Source of the DNA: Xestospongia bergquistia
Lineage: Eukaryota > Porifera > Demospongiae > Haplosclerida > Petrosiidae
Direction: 5' to 3'
Length of the DNA: 64,000 bases
NCBI GenBank assembly: GCA_963965975.1
Contig: OZ014411.1
Coordinates: 7,875,501-7,939,500, forward strand
Shown piece by piece: positions 26,186 through 39,600 of the stretch. The position numbers were made by a program, and so were the translations under genes. Position 1 is the stretch's first letter, and every line of letters starts with the position of its first letter. The notes below the pieces were generated by a model. That model did not search any database. It was not told the origin of the DNA and saw only the letters and a list, made by a program, of their open reading frames with translations.

Positions 26186-27209
26186 AAGTAGCTCTAACAC
26201 TACATGATGCTATACTTCTATTTAATTTCTTGCACTGATAGAAAGTATTTTCTTGCAAGCCATCTTGTGTCTTTCTGCCATGAACTGCATGACTCTGCTT
26301 AGCCACATTAAATTGCCATGATTGTAAATAGCAGGGGTGTGGCTACAGACACACCTCTTGATCACTATGAGCTAGGCTTGAGTAAATAATTTTCCACTAT
26401 CTCCGCGCTCCTGCCATTTCTCCTCGCCCATAAAATTACTTCTACTGTGTAATTGCTTCAATGTATAATGCGTGTGATATGCAGTTTCATAATAAACTTA
26501 TTCTTTCAGTTTCAAAGCAACAAAAACTCCTTGGCATGCTCATTCGAATGATGTAATAATTCATTGTTGACAGTCAATGCTTTATATACTTATGCTGAAA
26601 TTGAGGCCAAAAGAAACACTATTCAATTGTTTTAATGATAATCACTCACACTGTGTAGTACTCGTCACTATAGAGGCATAAGACTATTAAATTACAATGT
26701 TCATTGTTAGTGGTGTGCAATTTTTCATTTATTTGGTGCCATGTCATACAAAAAATAATGAAAAATTAACCATTGACAGTTCATGATATAGTTGAAATCT
26801 GATATAAAACAATCTTACAGCAGTGTACCATGCTATGTGTGGCATGGCCATGTATAAAAATACTCTCTCCATTAGTTTGCATGCAGTTAGTCCTATTGTC
26901 TGCTTAAAAACTGTAGAAATAAAATGTGAACAACTGCTATTTGAAAATGAGGTTTATTCATGTTCTAATTATGTCTACATTGTGTATTACACTCTTACTT
27001 TGCCAAAAATTGTTATTTAGTATTTTCACCTACAGTTTGTTTGCACCTAAGGAAAATCACTTTGATCAATAACTGTACAAATCTCTGATGACTGAGCTAG
27101 CGCTTCTTCTAACTCTCCTGCTTCGTATTGTGTCTCTGTTTTGATTTTATCGTCTGGTGTAACACAATTGTTTGCATCATTGTATTGGGTAAAAGATGAG
27201 CACACCTTA

Positions 27210-30200
27210 TTATGTCAGTACAAGTATAAGGTGATGTTTACACATGTAGCATATCTTTGTTTTGCAGTTTTTATGACAATATCTCCCATCATCTAACCGA
27301 ACATAAGTCTAGAAAAGAGTATGAATAAAACATTTATAAAGCTAACTTTTCTTATGTATATTATTATTGTTTTGTTTGTGTCATAACTTTGCATTTAAGT
27401 TCATTAGCGTTGTTTTATTTACTTTCTTTATCTAGCTAATATATAATACATGCTAATTCATTGATATTATATATATATGTGTGTGTGTGTTATCAATGTA
27501 CAACCAGTCACTTTAAAAGATACCTGGACTCTGTTTGATCAGAGATCATTTCTTTTCTGCACACCTACTATCACCATTATTATCTCCATTATAATTATTG
27601 ATAGGTAGTGCATGTACTACTGACCTGTTGAATGCTGCTCAGTAAAATAAAACTTAAATCACTTTCTCTGTACATGTATTTAGAACCAATTATCATAAAT
27701 AATATGTAAACATATTTTTCCTTGTTCTAACATTTTCATTGTCTCCAATAACTAAGAAAACAGTCTGGAGAAATCATACAATTATAAATTCCAGCCTCCT
27801 CAAAGGATGGGAAGATATATATAAGTTATCATCCTACCAAATACTTTATGCATGCTATTATTAAATAAACCAGCACAAATTAAAGAAATAATATAACTAA
27901 ATATTAAATTCAAGGAGTAAGAAAACATTTCAGATAATAGTACTAGTTAACAACATCGAGTACAGTAGACAGCATCTGATATCATAAAGTAATTATTCCC
28001 ATATAACTTATCTTGACATTTCTATATGATAGAGAAATAAAGAATATTAAATTAAAATTTACTTGCTTTGTCTACAAGTCACTGTTTTTGAGTAACTAGT
28101 TTTATGTGTACAAATTATTTAGCTATAAAGACAACCTCATCCATGTATGTATGCATAAGGTAGTCATGTGTGTGTGTGGATTCCAAACAACTCATGTTAG
28201 TGAATTCATGGAATAATCATATAGTAATATAATCTATTGCTCTCATCAGTTCAATTATAATATCAGATAAATCAAGTGATAGAGCATAGAAACAAGTATT
28301 TATAAGGATCTAATGCTAGTTGCAAGCTATATAATCATCATCTTAGTAAAGCTAAGGTGATCATATGGCTTATAACCATGATGTCTAAAATGCTCAAAAT
28401 AATTGTAGCCCATCCTCTAACTTTGGTTAAAGAGACATGTAAACAAAGGAGAGAAACAAGAAACTAATTGCACATGAACCCACAAGTACCTGGACACTTA
28501 CTGTGCATTTAAAACATTGCAAATGCCAGCACCATTTTCCTTGTCTCTTCAGATTGTGATGATCAAAAAGATCCTGTCTAGTGAAGAAAGGCATGGACAC
28601 AAAGATCTTAGTGGAACAAGGTAAATAAAATTGTCATAATTTGAGACCTAAGCATTTTTAGGAAAATTCTCTCATTAAAAATACAGAAAATTGCATATTG
28701 TGCACACACTGTAATTTTTGGAGCAATAAAGTCTGTCATATTGCCTATTCTTTGGGAACAGACAGACTGACAGTGCTCTAACCTCACCCACACAGTGAGC
28801 AGCGAGGGTTAAGGTAAACGCCCCTAACTCCAGACAGGGCGTAACTCCGGACACTTGTGATTAATTATTTTTATAGTTATTATTTTTAAATGATTTTAAT
28901 AAAACAGTGAACTGTCGTTAAGCTAGAGCTATCTGAATTCAACATGCCAAATATAGCATCTTACTGCAACAGGAACAGTTATTACCAGGAGTTATTCTAG
29001 AACTGTTCATCAAAGAGTGCAGAACAACTTTTTTGAGTCTCATAACTTCTATCAAGTTAAATCACAGTTCATAAAAGTGTAACAATATGTAAGACAACAG
29101 ACTGATACCAACACTATCACGAGTACCAGCCAGTCCCGAGTCTTCTGGCAAGTTAAGACAAAATGGGGTGGGGCTGTGTAGTTACTCCTTTTTCATTATA
29201 TCATACAATACCTTAGGGACTAACTTCACAGTAGATGTACATATACATTTCTCTATTAGATAGCTAAGACTAGGTGACTTATAATGAAGAGAGAGAGCAG
29301 TCCACAAGACCCTCAACATGTCCTTGGCAATAGTAGTAGAGGCTAATGAAATTAATTGGTAGCTCTTGTTGGCTTCTTTGCTTAGTATACAGAAGTGTTA
29401 AATAAAAGAAAAGTAATATAGTCATGATCCACAAAACTTATATACCATATTTATTTTAAAAATTCATCCCTCTATCTTCAAAATTAAGTAATTACAAAAT
29501 TTGCCTTTAATTCCTCAAGTAATTTAACACTGAAATTACTACCTTGTATTATTCTAATTTCAGCACAAGATTTCTAGTATCATTACTACTTTCTTGAAGA
29601 GCTGCATCACTGTAAAAATTAATGTTATTTTAACAACTATAATTTTTAAAATCACATCATGAGACTACTATGGATCCAAAATTCATGTCAATTACTCATT
29701 ATATAATTTGTTCCTGTGTATTAGTTCAACATACCAACAAATTATATAGCAAGTAATTCACAATTCATTTGAGTTCTAGACTCAATCTTGATAAGTGGTT
29801 AACTGGTTAATTTTTACAACGTGGTTTAATATTCATGAAAATGAATCTCCAACCAATTTTGATCAGGACAAATAATACAAGACTTTCTTTCATTCCTGTG
29901 TTAGAGCATGTTATGGGCTAACACTCTATCTGTATCCTCCAACTCAGTAAGTAGACAGTCTAGTACTAGGGCCATTTTTTGAAAAACAAGGGTATGTGGT
30001 AACAAGCCAATTCATGCATGACTATACAATTACATTACTAAAATACATTCAGCTAACTATTATGTATAATTATAAGAAAAATCTCACATACACATTCAAG
30101 CTTTTATCATATATTATAATTATAATCATGAATTTATTGTTAGTTTAATATCAAGACAAATGAAATGATATGTGCCCTTAATTGCATGGCTCAGTACTAT

Positions 30201-33200
30201 GTATATATATATATATGTGTGTGTGTGTCTTGTTTGAGATCCTTTAAATTTATGAACTTTTCAGAAATTTTTGTTCACTTGTACTATGAGTCTTAATACA
30301 GAAATCTCACTGCATCAAGTGTACTGTAACTTCTGCAGTCTAGACGTGCTAATGTCATCTATTGATGTGGGACATAACATATTCCTATTCAATTATATCT
30401 TCTCAACACTCCTCATACATCCTCCAACTCAGGAAAAAGATAATTAAGTGGAACTTCCCTATTTACAAGTGTGGTGGTAGCCATACATAAAATGTGCCCC
30501 ACCCCATGATGTTGTACATGCTAAACTTTTTTTTTACATAACTATAATTCAAAGAAAACAATAAACTAAGCTAAAATCAATACATTCATAACCTACAATA
30601 GAAAAAGTCACAGAACGTAATAAGAATTAGTTATAACAGCTATAACAATAATATGCTCCCAATCTTTGTTTAAAATTATATCCAACCAGCGGTCGTTCAC
30701 ATTTCTATATATTGAAACAGAACATGATAAATAATATTGTCATAAGTAACAGCAAACTCATGAAAAAGATTTCCACCTTGTCATGTCAACATGTTGGTTT
30801 GAACCATAGCTTTTACATGCATTATGAACAATGGAATAAACAATGGAAATAACTACAAATTCAGTTAGCTCATAAAATGTTGACAAGTGATTAATAAGGT
30901 TAATTATTTCTAAGATTATGCGTATGTATATTACACATACATGAAACATAGGCACTTACTGTGCATTTGAAACAATCTTTATGCCAGCAATGATTTCCTT
31001 GTCTTTTGAAGCTATTTGGAGTAAGCAAATCATTCCGAGTAAAATACTTCATGCAACCCTTGCACGTCTTACAGCCTTTACATAACCACATTCCATTGGG
31101 TACAAGACGAGCAGTTTTGATGTCAGTAGCAGTAAGGTGATCTTTGCAAATATAGCATTTCTTGGTTTGACAGCATTTATCATGACAATAGCTCCCATCA
31201 TCTAATCGAATATTAAGCTAGCATAAAAAACAAGAATAATGATAAATTTAAATGCAAAAATACAATCACGCATGATTAGATTGAGTTAGAATTTTAATAC
31301 TGTATCATATGTTATTGCCTTGTATGCAAAAGGAATTCAAATTATAATGATCATCAAAATCTTTTCATTTACACTAAAAGTTAGAATACAAAAAAATACG
31401 ATGACAACTACATTATAAATGAAAAAAAAGCACCTACATCGACCACTTGGAGCTTTGTAAAAAATTCTATGATCAATGAGGAGGTAGTTAATTACAGTTA
31501 TTAATTAAAATGTCAGCCACACTGGGTATCAAAGGATCACAACATTCTTTGTTGGAGTTTTGTCTTTGCTTTACAAATCCTTGAAAGTTATTTATTCATA
31601 GAGTGATGACTACATGTATGTATAATCACAGTAAGTGGTATGATTAATGTTGTATATTGCTTAACTTGTACTATAAATATCATAGATACAATATGCAGAT
31701 TTGACTTCCAGTAGTGTTACTAAGTTGACACCATATAGTAGTTATTCAAGTACATTATTTCCAGTAGTCTATAGAATTGTTTTAAGGTGCTGAAAGAATT
31801 AAAAATTTGTAAAGACCAAAGAGTTGGCAGAAGCTATAGCATCATTACATCATACTAAATGAACTTAACTAAAAGGCTTGATGCATGATCATTGTAGCAC
31901 AGGCCATAGAGCTAGTTCAATTCACTTGTTGATATGCTCATCTATGATTGAAATACATGGTGAAAATTTATCTATTAATTCAATTATATCATTATAACTA
32001 AGCTCTTTGAAATAGACATTGATCATATAGTTACAAGATGGTTCAACAATAGTACAGAATATAGGAATGAAAAATTTTAATTAAAAAGTTATGGGCATAT
32101 CATGCGACTATATAATAGTTTATTATGTCCCAGATACTTATGGAGTGTAGAAATTTTAGTGTTTCATAAAGAAAATAATTAAGATCCATAAAATTTAGTT
32201 TAAAACCCATTATTCATTGATTCTCTGGATCTTTGAATTCAGCAGATTATTATCAACAACAAACAAGGCTGTCAACAAAATCACACAAAATGTGTTCAAA
32301 CTGAACTGAGCTACATCACATTAAATTGTCTAATTGAATGACTTCAGACTTTGACACTTGCAAAAAGCTTTGTAGGGAGAAAACATTTTAGTCCCTATTA
32401 TTACAAGATTATCATTGCAAAAACATCATGATAGTAATGCTAAAAATCTTGCCAAAGAATAGTGATAATAAACATGAAGAGCATTTAGACCACTATACCA
32501 ATTATAGCTGCTTGTGAAATAAATTATAGTACTTATTTACTAACATTACTTACATTCTATGTAAACTACAACATTAAAAAAAACAAACCTCTCCTCCTTT
32601 CTCTACTGGCTTTTGACAAATAATACAATCTCCCACAATATTTCCACTACCATCAAAGGCTTTACGTTCATTTCTTTGTCTTTGTCGTTCCTGTGAATTT
32701 CTATTTTTCTCAATGCATTTTTTACAATAGACTACACCATTATCATGCACTAAAGTGACAGCCTCAATAAAACCTAGTTCATCTCTACATTGATGACACA
32801 TTGTGTGATCTTGATGATAAAACTTCCCTTTGATTTCTACAGAATGTTCATTTTCCCTGAAACAAAACACGTTATGATGTTAAACGCTATAGCCATTACT
32901 TACATACAATTACATACATTTTGAAAACAACAGTCAAGGAGTAAAATACAACATATCATGATATACAGTGAAGTGAATGCAAAAATCATCCTAAGATTAT
33001 TTTGATAGTAATGCTGTTGCTATAAGGGACTGGATTATTGCTAATTTGAAGACTGAAGAGTTTTAAAAAGCTATGATGCTTTCCTCAAGTCAGAAACTTC
33101 AATCAGTCAAGCTTAAGTTAATTCAAAGTGCTAGTGGTAAAAGTAATAATATTCATTGGATGCTATGTGTGCTGTTGGTTGGGTTAATCATATTTGTCAC

Positions 33201-36200
33201 TTCTGTAAGTTGCACATAACAATACAATACAAACATATACAATAAAAAACATAACTGTTCATAGAACATGTATACATAACACATGGTGCAAAGTAAAAAT
33301 AACCACAGGACCACTTGGAATGCCACACATGCCAGTCTTGCTTTGAGGAAAGAGTGCTTTTAAAAGCAACAACATTCCATCTGATTGATATTATGCATTT
33401 TGTGATACTTATAAGAAAAAAATAATTAGCAAAGTCACGTGATGGATGACTCAAGCACAACTTCCTCCTAATTGATCCAAAATAGTTTAAATATACCAGG
33501 AAAACATTAAAAGACATTATTAAACCTTACTTGATTGGCTCTGAGCAAACATCACACACTTTTTGAACGAGTAATTGTGGATCTATAACAAGAAAGTTGA
33601 TAATAAGAATCTCTCCGTAATTTATCAATCCAATAGACAATTTTATTACACTATAGATATTGACTCATAATAGAATAAACAAAAGGACTAAAATTGGTCC
33701 ATCCAAATACTTACAACCTGACACTTATTCAAATTAGTTGGATGACTAGTGACAGAATATACAATCACTAATTTTATTTTGATTACAATATGGTCATCAC
33801 ACACCAAATATTTCTTGATTGATAAAACAAATACTATACTGTCTGCATGGATTCATGTCTATAAGAAAGCTTCAGAGTTCAGAGAACACAAATGAAGAAC
33901 AGTTCAATTACTGCTATTAAAAATTGTATATTATTTACCAACTTTTTACACTATCAAAATAACTAGTATACAAATATACAATGTTTACACATCTACATTG
34001 TACCTGCTCTTCGAAGATGAGATGGCATATGTCTTTGAGGCTCTTCTTCTAGATCAGGAATATCCACAGGAAACTCTTTCTTAGTAGGAATATCACCAGC
34101 TAGGTCTACAGTAACAATAATACAATATATTATGACTTTTTCTCAATTCTACGGTTGTTTATAGCCAAGAAAACTTGTTACCATAAATCAGCTGTTATTA
34201 ATTATATTCATTATCCTCTAAACCATGACAATAGATAAGACAGATATTTAATGCACAAAAATTTCAGTATACTTGTGTGTACATAATAATAATTGATGTA
34301 AAAATTGGAATTTTTGTGGTGTTACTGTACCAGTTTCACTTTTTTGTTCAGCTGTCAAGGACGAGGGTTGATCATCATCATCATTACCAACATACATACC
34401 AGGACGACCTCTCCTAGCTTCTTCTTTACTTTTACGATTAGCTATTTTTCCTTTCACTCCAACTTGTAGAGCAGCTCCAAACAACAGTATTGGCTGATAA
34501 TAGATAAGAGGAGTGGATGTGTCTTCTGGATCAAACATAACACGGTTAGCATCATGGTAGTCATCATTAAAAGGCATGTCAGGTTTACAGACTATAGCAG
34601 GTGGAAGGAGAGTTACCATCTTCCAAGAAAGATCAAGAGCTTTGTTAGCAAATGGCTGAAGAACTCTCAGACGGTCTGTGTCTGTAACACCTCTACATAA
34701 TTCTGTAGGTAACGGCTAGCAAATGCAAGGAAGAGTGATCAATTAATCATATAAAAATGTACATGTTTGTGTACATTTTGCTACAATATAGATTTATCCA
34801 AGACAAGTGCCATAAATGCATAATTTCCAATATAAATTATAATGAGGTGTATAACAGACTACCATCATTTGGAGTTTATTTCTCCTTCTTAATAGCTTAT
34901 TGGTCAGTGTTCAGATTCTTTATAAAAACTACAAACAGCAGTAGTGCTACAAACTTGCATGAGTTTTGGCTGTCCATTTACACTATCTATGTTGTGTCTG
35001 TTTGTTAAAATACAGTATGTGCGAGTATATTCTCTAAGACCAACTCACTTATCCCAATGTATTTAGAAAGTAGCTACACATATGTATACATCTTAAACTC
35101 ACATTTCTAGTAAGTTTTTCAGGTATTGGACATCCTTTCATTTTAGTGGCGCTCAGTAGAAGTCCATAAGCACGACCTTTCTCTTCAACTGTTTTTACTA
35201 CAACAGCTTCTTCAGTCTTATCACCATCATTACTAGTATTTGAACTTGACTTGTAACATAATAAATCTGCTAACTCTTGTTCAATCTTTTTCTTAGCTTT
35301 GGCTAAGCAAATATCATGAGCAACCTAAAAATGATTATACAATTACACATGTACATATTGTATACCACTGCTTAAAGTACAATCTGAACATGGTACCTTT
35401 AAAATAATCCTTTTAGCCTCCAACTTTCTCATGTCGCTAAAATATTCTTTGACTTGCTCCTCTTGAAGAGAATTCAACTTAGCTAAACGAGATACCTCTT
35501 GAAGTGAGGCAATAGCACTAAAGAGAAGTTATTAAGATGTCAAATTAAATAGGGTACATGGTAGTGAATGTATAAGTACATGTACATTAGTGGGTGTCTT
35601 TTCTCTTTTCTGTCTGGTGCACAAATGTGCGAAGTATCTTCTACAAATTGCTTAGAACCATGTGTTGTGTTTGTTTGTCACTTTTAGCTTTATCATTTTA
35701 GTATGTAACAAACATTTTTACTTCCTCAAGCACTATTAATGATTTAAAGGTAAATTCCATAGTTTTAAGGCTTATCAATCACATATAATCGCTTTTTTAA
35801 CATAATGATATTGTTCTATATACCATTGATTGCTACTGATTTTATATTCTTTAGAGTTTCATGATGCCTAATACATATGACATCTGTGCTTCTGTTTGCT
35901 AAACTATCGAGACTGACTTCTAAAATAGCACCATTGGAAAGAAAAAATTTCTCTGTTATTGCAATACCAACTGGATTATAAAGGTACTGTAGACTTGTGA
36001 TATATTGAATAGCAATTGTTATATATGTTAAGCAAATAATTATGTCAGCAAACAGTCAACTTAAAGATTTTCATTGGTATACTTAAAATTGGAAGAAATG
36101 GTATACAAAGTGAATTATGCTCTCTCAAAATAATGCTCTCCATTCACCTCTGTACTAAAGTATCCTAAGATGACACAGGAGAAGTGATGTCACCATTAAT

Positions 36201-39200
36201 TACCCAAGTAGTTACATTTTAATGCTTTACATGAAAAGGGGTATTGAATGTTCCTTAGGAAGAAGAAAAAATGAAAACTCACCTCTCCAAGTTCCCTTTT
36301 TTTTGTAAAAAGCTCTCTCTTTTCCTAAAGACATAGATTATTGTGAAAGGATATGTGAAAACATGTGAATGTGTACAACATACAACAAACAATACATATG
36401 AGCCATATCTCTAAATTTATGTTCAAAAAATTCATGGTATGCTCTGACTATGCTCTAAATTCAATTATCATAGTAAGTACAACAACTATAATACAAACAA
36501 AAGGAGCAAATGTAGGGAAAAAATGAGAGGAGCATGAAACTCCTATCCGATTAATTAAAATGTCACTCAGAAGTCAGGATACATAAATATTAATATTGCA
36601 ATTACGGGAAAGAAGGGCTAAATGTGAATGTTATCCAAATAAACTTGCTTTAACTGCACTTGTTGTCATGCTTCTTCTTGATTGATCAAAAGAGCTGTTC
36701 TGTCTTATGACAATCTTTGCTATACTATCATATCCAATAACAAGAATTATTTATGACTATTTAAAACTTTCCATTATCATTTTGTTGTTAAGTGCCTTCG
36801 TTATTGTGGTCTTGTAACACAACTCACAAGAGTTCTCTATCAGACATTTTATCAATCACATAGGAGTTCCACACTCCTCCTTTCTCATTATTTCTCATTA
36901 TGTGTTCCTGGTATGATCAAGTAAGTATATTGCTTGAGTGAACTAATGATTAAATTATATGAGAATTGTTGAAACTTCACAAATTTCACAAGGCAAAGCA
37001 GAGTGACAATTTAAGAAAGAACACTCACATAACTTATCCCAAATTTCCCTCAAATTTTCTTTTCTATTAAAAAACAATTATACACTATCAATTCTTAATG
37101 CAGTGAGAGAAAACAGGTTGGCCACAAACCAAACTATAGTTGCTATTGGAATATTCTTTTTGGACATGCACAACATATCACAAGAAACGTTTTGGCTTAG
37201 AAAAAAAAAGCTAGTTGTTTAAGCTTAGAGCTGCTGTGAAAGCTGAAGCTATAGTGTGTTGATGTCAAGCTTTTCCTCATTAGAAACCATCAGGCAGCAT
37301 CTTTTTCTTAAAGAAATGCTGGAGATAGTAGTTCTGTAGGATAATTATTAATCTATTAAATGTAATTTTTTTGTCACGTGACTTAGTGTGTATGTGACAA
37401 TGTTATTGACTCTTATCAAAACTTCCCTTCATTTTTGGCTGGAGGATTACACTTCAAGTTTTTAAATCTTAATAAATAAATTTCATGCTTAAGTGAAATG
37501 TTTAAATAGTTTTAGCAACAAAACTGCCATTTAAATGACATACATGTATTTTCTCATTGAAGACTATGTATTTGAACACGTCAACATAAACTAATAACTA
37601 ATGTAAGTAAGTAAGTAAGGCAAACTAATGAAATATCTATAATGTACATATAAATACTTACTGTAATAACTGTACTATAGCTTGATGCAAAGGATTGTAT
37701 GTCCTATAATAAATAAATTTAAAATGACAAACATAATGTTCTATAGATTATACATAAATACTATGTACATAAGTACTACATTTAGATGAAACAATGATTA
37801 CACATATTGTACATGTGTACAATACCATGTCATAGAAGCAAACTTGTATGAACCATGGTGCAATACAGCTTCATCTAAAAGTAGTATTGTAAGTAAATGC
37901 ACTGGCTAGCACTTATATATAGTTACAATTTGTAACTATATATAAGTGCTAGCAAGTGCATGTAAGTCCAAATATACATAAGTAGTTTACATATTACATT
38001 TACATAGCACATATTTACCTCTGTAGCACTCTAACATCTTGCTGTCTTTGTTCAAGAATTTCTCGTTGACGACTACATGAGAAATTCAGGTTTGTCACAC
38101 AGATAATGGAATCTTAATATTATCAATATAATATCCGTAATTACTGAAAAATCGTATTAGCTGATTATTAGATCCATTTAATCGTACCTCAACAGGAAAA
38201 ATTGATATGGCTAATAACAATATGCATCTAACAATAGGATAACTTTAATTGAAGGGTGTGACATATGAATAATTGATTGCTTACAAGTGTTGTCAAAAAG
38301 GAAACAAAAAACAGCAAATTCTATAGTTCAGAACTTCTAAATTTGAGAGAAGAGTTAATCTATAATAGCTTTAACCTCATCAAGAATTACGAGAAAAAAG
38401 ATGGATGGTTTAGTCAAAGCAAAAACTTGCAGTTATCTGTACTAGTCATTTTGACGTCATTGCAACTCAATTTTCTGTGTTTTGGCACTAAATACAGTAG
38501 TAGTTTGTTTATATTTTCTAAATCTTTTACCTCAGAGTCTTATCTTCTTTGAAGAGTTAAAAAGCAATATTAGAATAAAATGGCAATTTTGATCAAAAAG
38601 GGTTAATTATTCATCATGCACTGAGATTGATGTGTGCACATAACAAAAGGTAACATTCATGTATGACTAATAAACAATTAAGCATCAGTTTTGCTGATTT
38701 CACATAAAGAAATTTCATTATAAGCTTCAACAAATCAATAGAAATCAAGTCCTTAATTAGTGATTTATTGAAACAGCTAAATGAAAAGCCATGGATAGCT
38801 AATAGTATTAAATATTTTTATTAACTATACACATAAAATGCAAGGGTCCTCTATATTTAGTCTAAAATTAACATACATGTACATCATATGTTGAAAGCCA
38901 CAAGTTTAAATAGATAAGCAAGAGCAGAATTAGGATATGAGAATAATAAGTGGATTATGTATACTACGATTTCAATTGGTTCACTGTCATTAAGACTAAT
39001 TTTCAGTTTTATAACATCGTACCATATCATATTGGCTCAAAAAAAGTATGACCTCGTCCTGTTATTAGTATTTTAAAAACCTTCTATTGTTGTTCAAGTA
39101 AAGTACTAGTAAGTAAAAGAGGGGCACTTCCTTTCAACAGTCAAACATCAATAGGTACTTACACAACAATGTCGTTCATCCTGGGCATATGCTCCTTCAA

Positions 39201-39442
39201 TCTCTTCAAATGCATCCTCCTAAGAAAAAAACACCAACACATGACAACCATTCGTCTTCATAGACTTACATATCCTTTGGAATCTCCATTTCATTCGGAT
39301 ACGCTAGTGGTCGAGATGAGTCGTATAGACGAGGACGATCTTCTGGCCTGGAAACTCCTTCTTCTTGTTCTGGTTCAAAAAAATCTTTTACAACACCAAA
39401 TACACTCTGAAGAAAAGTAGGACCAGGGTTCTCATCAGCCAT
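27210..39442 (-). CDS. gene E: coiled coil + VKG module + LIM-like modules, no kinase
   Basis: Exons: 39270-39442, 39163-39219, 38019-38072, 37662-37703, 36283-36324, 35397-35517, 35103-35303 (or -35325), 34331-34715, 34004-34105, 33531-33582, 32589-32856, 30960-31217 and probably 27210-27308. Phases agree, giving about 617 residues from the ATG at 39,442. The N terminus starts MADENPGPTFLQSVFGVVKD. Small exons, two of them 42 nt, encode a coiled coil, then the helical VKG module (WKMVTLLPPAI, IYYQPILLFG, VGVKGKIAN) and an acidic linker. LIM-like modules follow: CDVC, HTMCHQC, VYCKKC, CIIC, YCHDKC, WLCKGCKTCKGC and CWHKDCFKC. Compared with gene A, exon 7 has one extra A near 35,281 that breaks the frame from the usual acceptor; using an AG 22 nt further in restores it. 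The last exon is homologous to that of gene C and ends at TAA 27,210. Confidence 0.75.
28495..28588 (-). pseudogene. truncated LIM exon
   Basis: The minus strand reads FFTRQDLFDHHNLKRQGKWC and then HLQCFKCT before a GTAAGT donor, matching the second half of gene C exon 11747-12004. Similarity stops abruptly at 28,588, where the duplicated block ends. The first half of the module is missing. Confidence 0.75.
29905..29974 (-). pseudogene. broken first kinase exon
   Basis: From an ATG at 29,974 the minus strand reads MALVLDCLLTELEDTDRVLA, homologous to the start of gene D (MALPLDCQLPELEETGRVIG), and then loses similarity before the glycine loop. Confidence 0.65.
30402..30460 (-). pseudogene. 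second broken first kinase exon
   Basis: The minus strand reads VPLNYLFPELEDV followed by a stop, a decayed version of the PLDCQLPELEETGRV start of the kinases. It has no initiation codon in place. Confidence 0.5.
37898..37960. repeat. 63-nt near-perfect palindrome
   Basis: Arms of about 31 nt (37,898-37,928 and 37,930-37,960) are inverted copies with one mismatch, built around CTAGCACTTATATATAGTTACA. It lies in an intron of gene E and could form a hairpin in DNA or in the pre-mRNA. Confidence 0.85.
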
Positions 39443-39600
39443 CACCTAGAGCCGAGGCAAATAACCTCTCCATGTACAAGTAATAAGGTGAATTACGGTA
39501 TAATGGATTAGAATTTCACACAACAATTAATTAATTTATCAAAAATCATAAATGCTACAAAACGACATCATATACTTATACATTGTCGCTAATGTTATTA

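Larger units (their letters stand above)
23434..27209. other. rearranged spacer between genes D and E with relic exons
   Basis: About 3.8 kb without an intact gene. It is a mosaic: 23,500-23,900 resembles 16,500-16,880, 24,200-25,370 resembles 17,850-19,700, 25,970-26,280 resembles 17,160-17,480, and 26,280-26,370 resembles the start region of gene B (10,320-10,400). It contains a GA microsatellite (24,861-24,897) and two relic exons listed separately. Confidence 0.65.
27309..30959 (-). other. last intron of gene E: duplicated sequence and relic exons
   Basis: The 3.6-kb intron is built from duplicated pieces: 27,310-28,590 matches the last intron of gene C, and 29,180-29,800 matches 18,340-19,000. 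It contains a truncated LIM exon and two broken kinase first exons, listed separately. No intact gene is seen. Confidence 0.6.

Noticed and set aside
33197..33517. 106-codon minus-strand open frame in a gene E intron
   Set aside because: Lies between two LIM exons in intron sequence, rich in Phe/Tyr/Cys from AT-rich DNA, with no match to the family modules.
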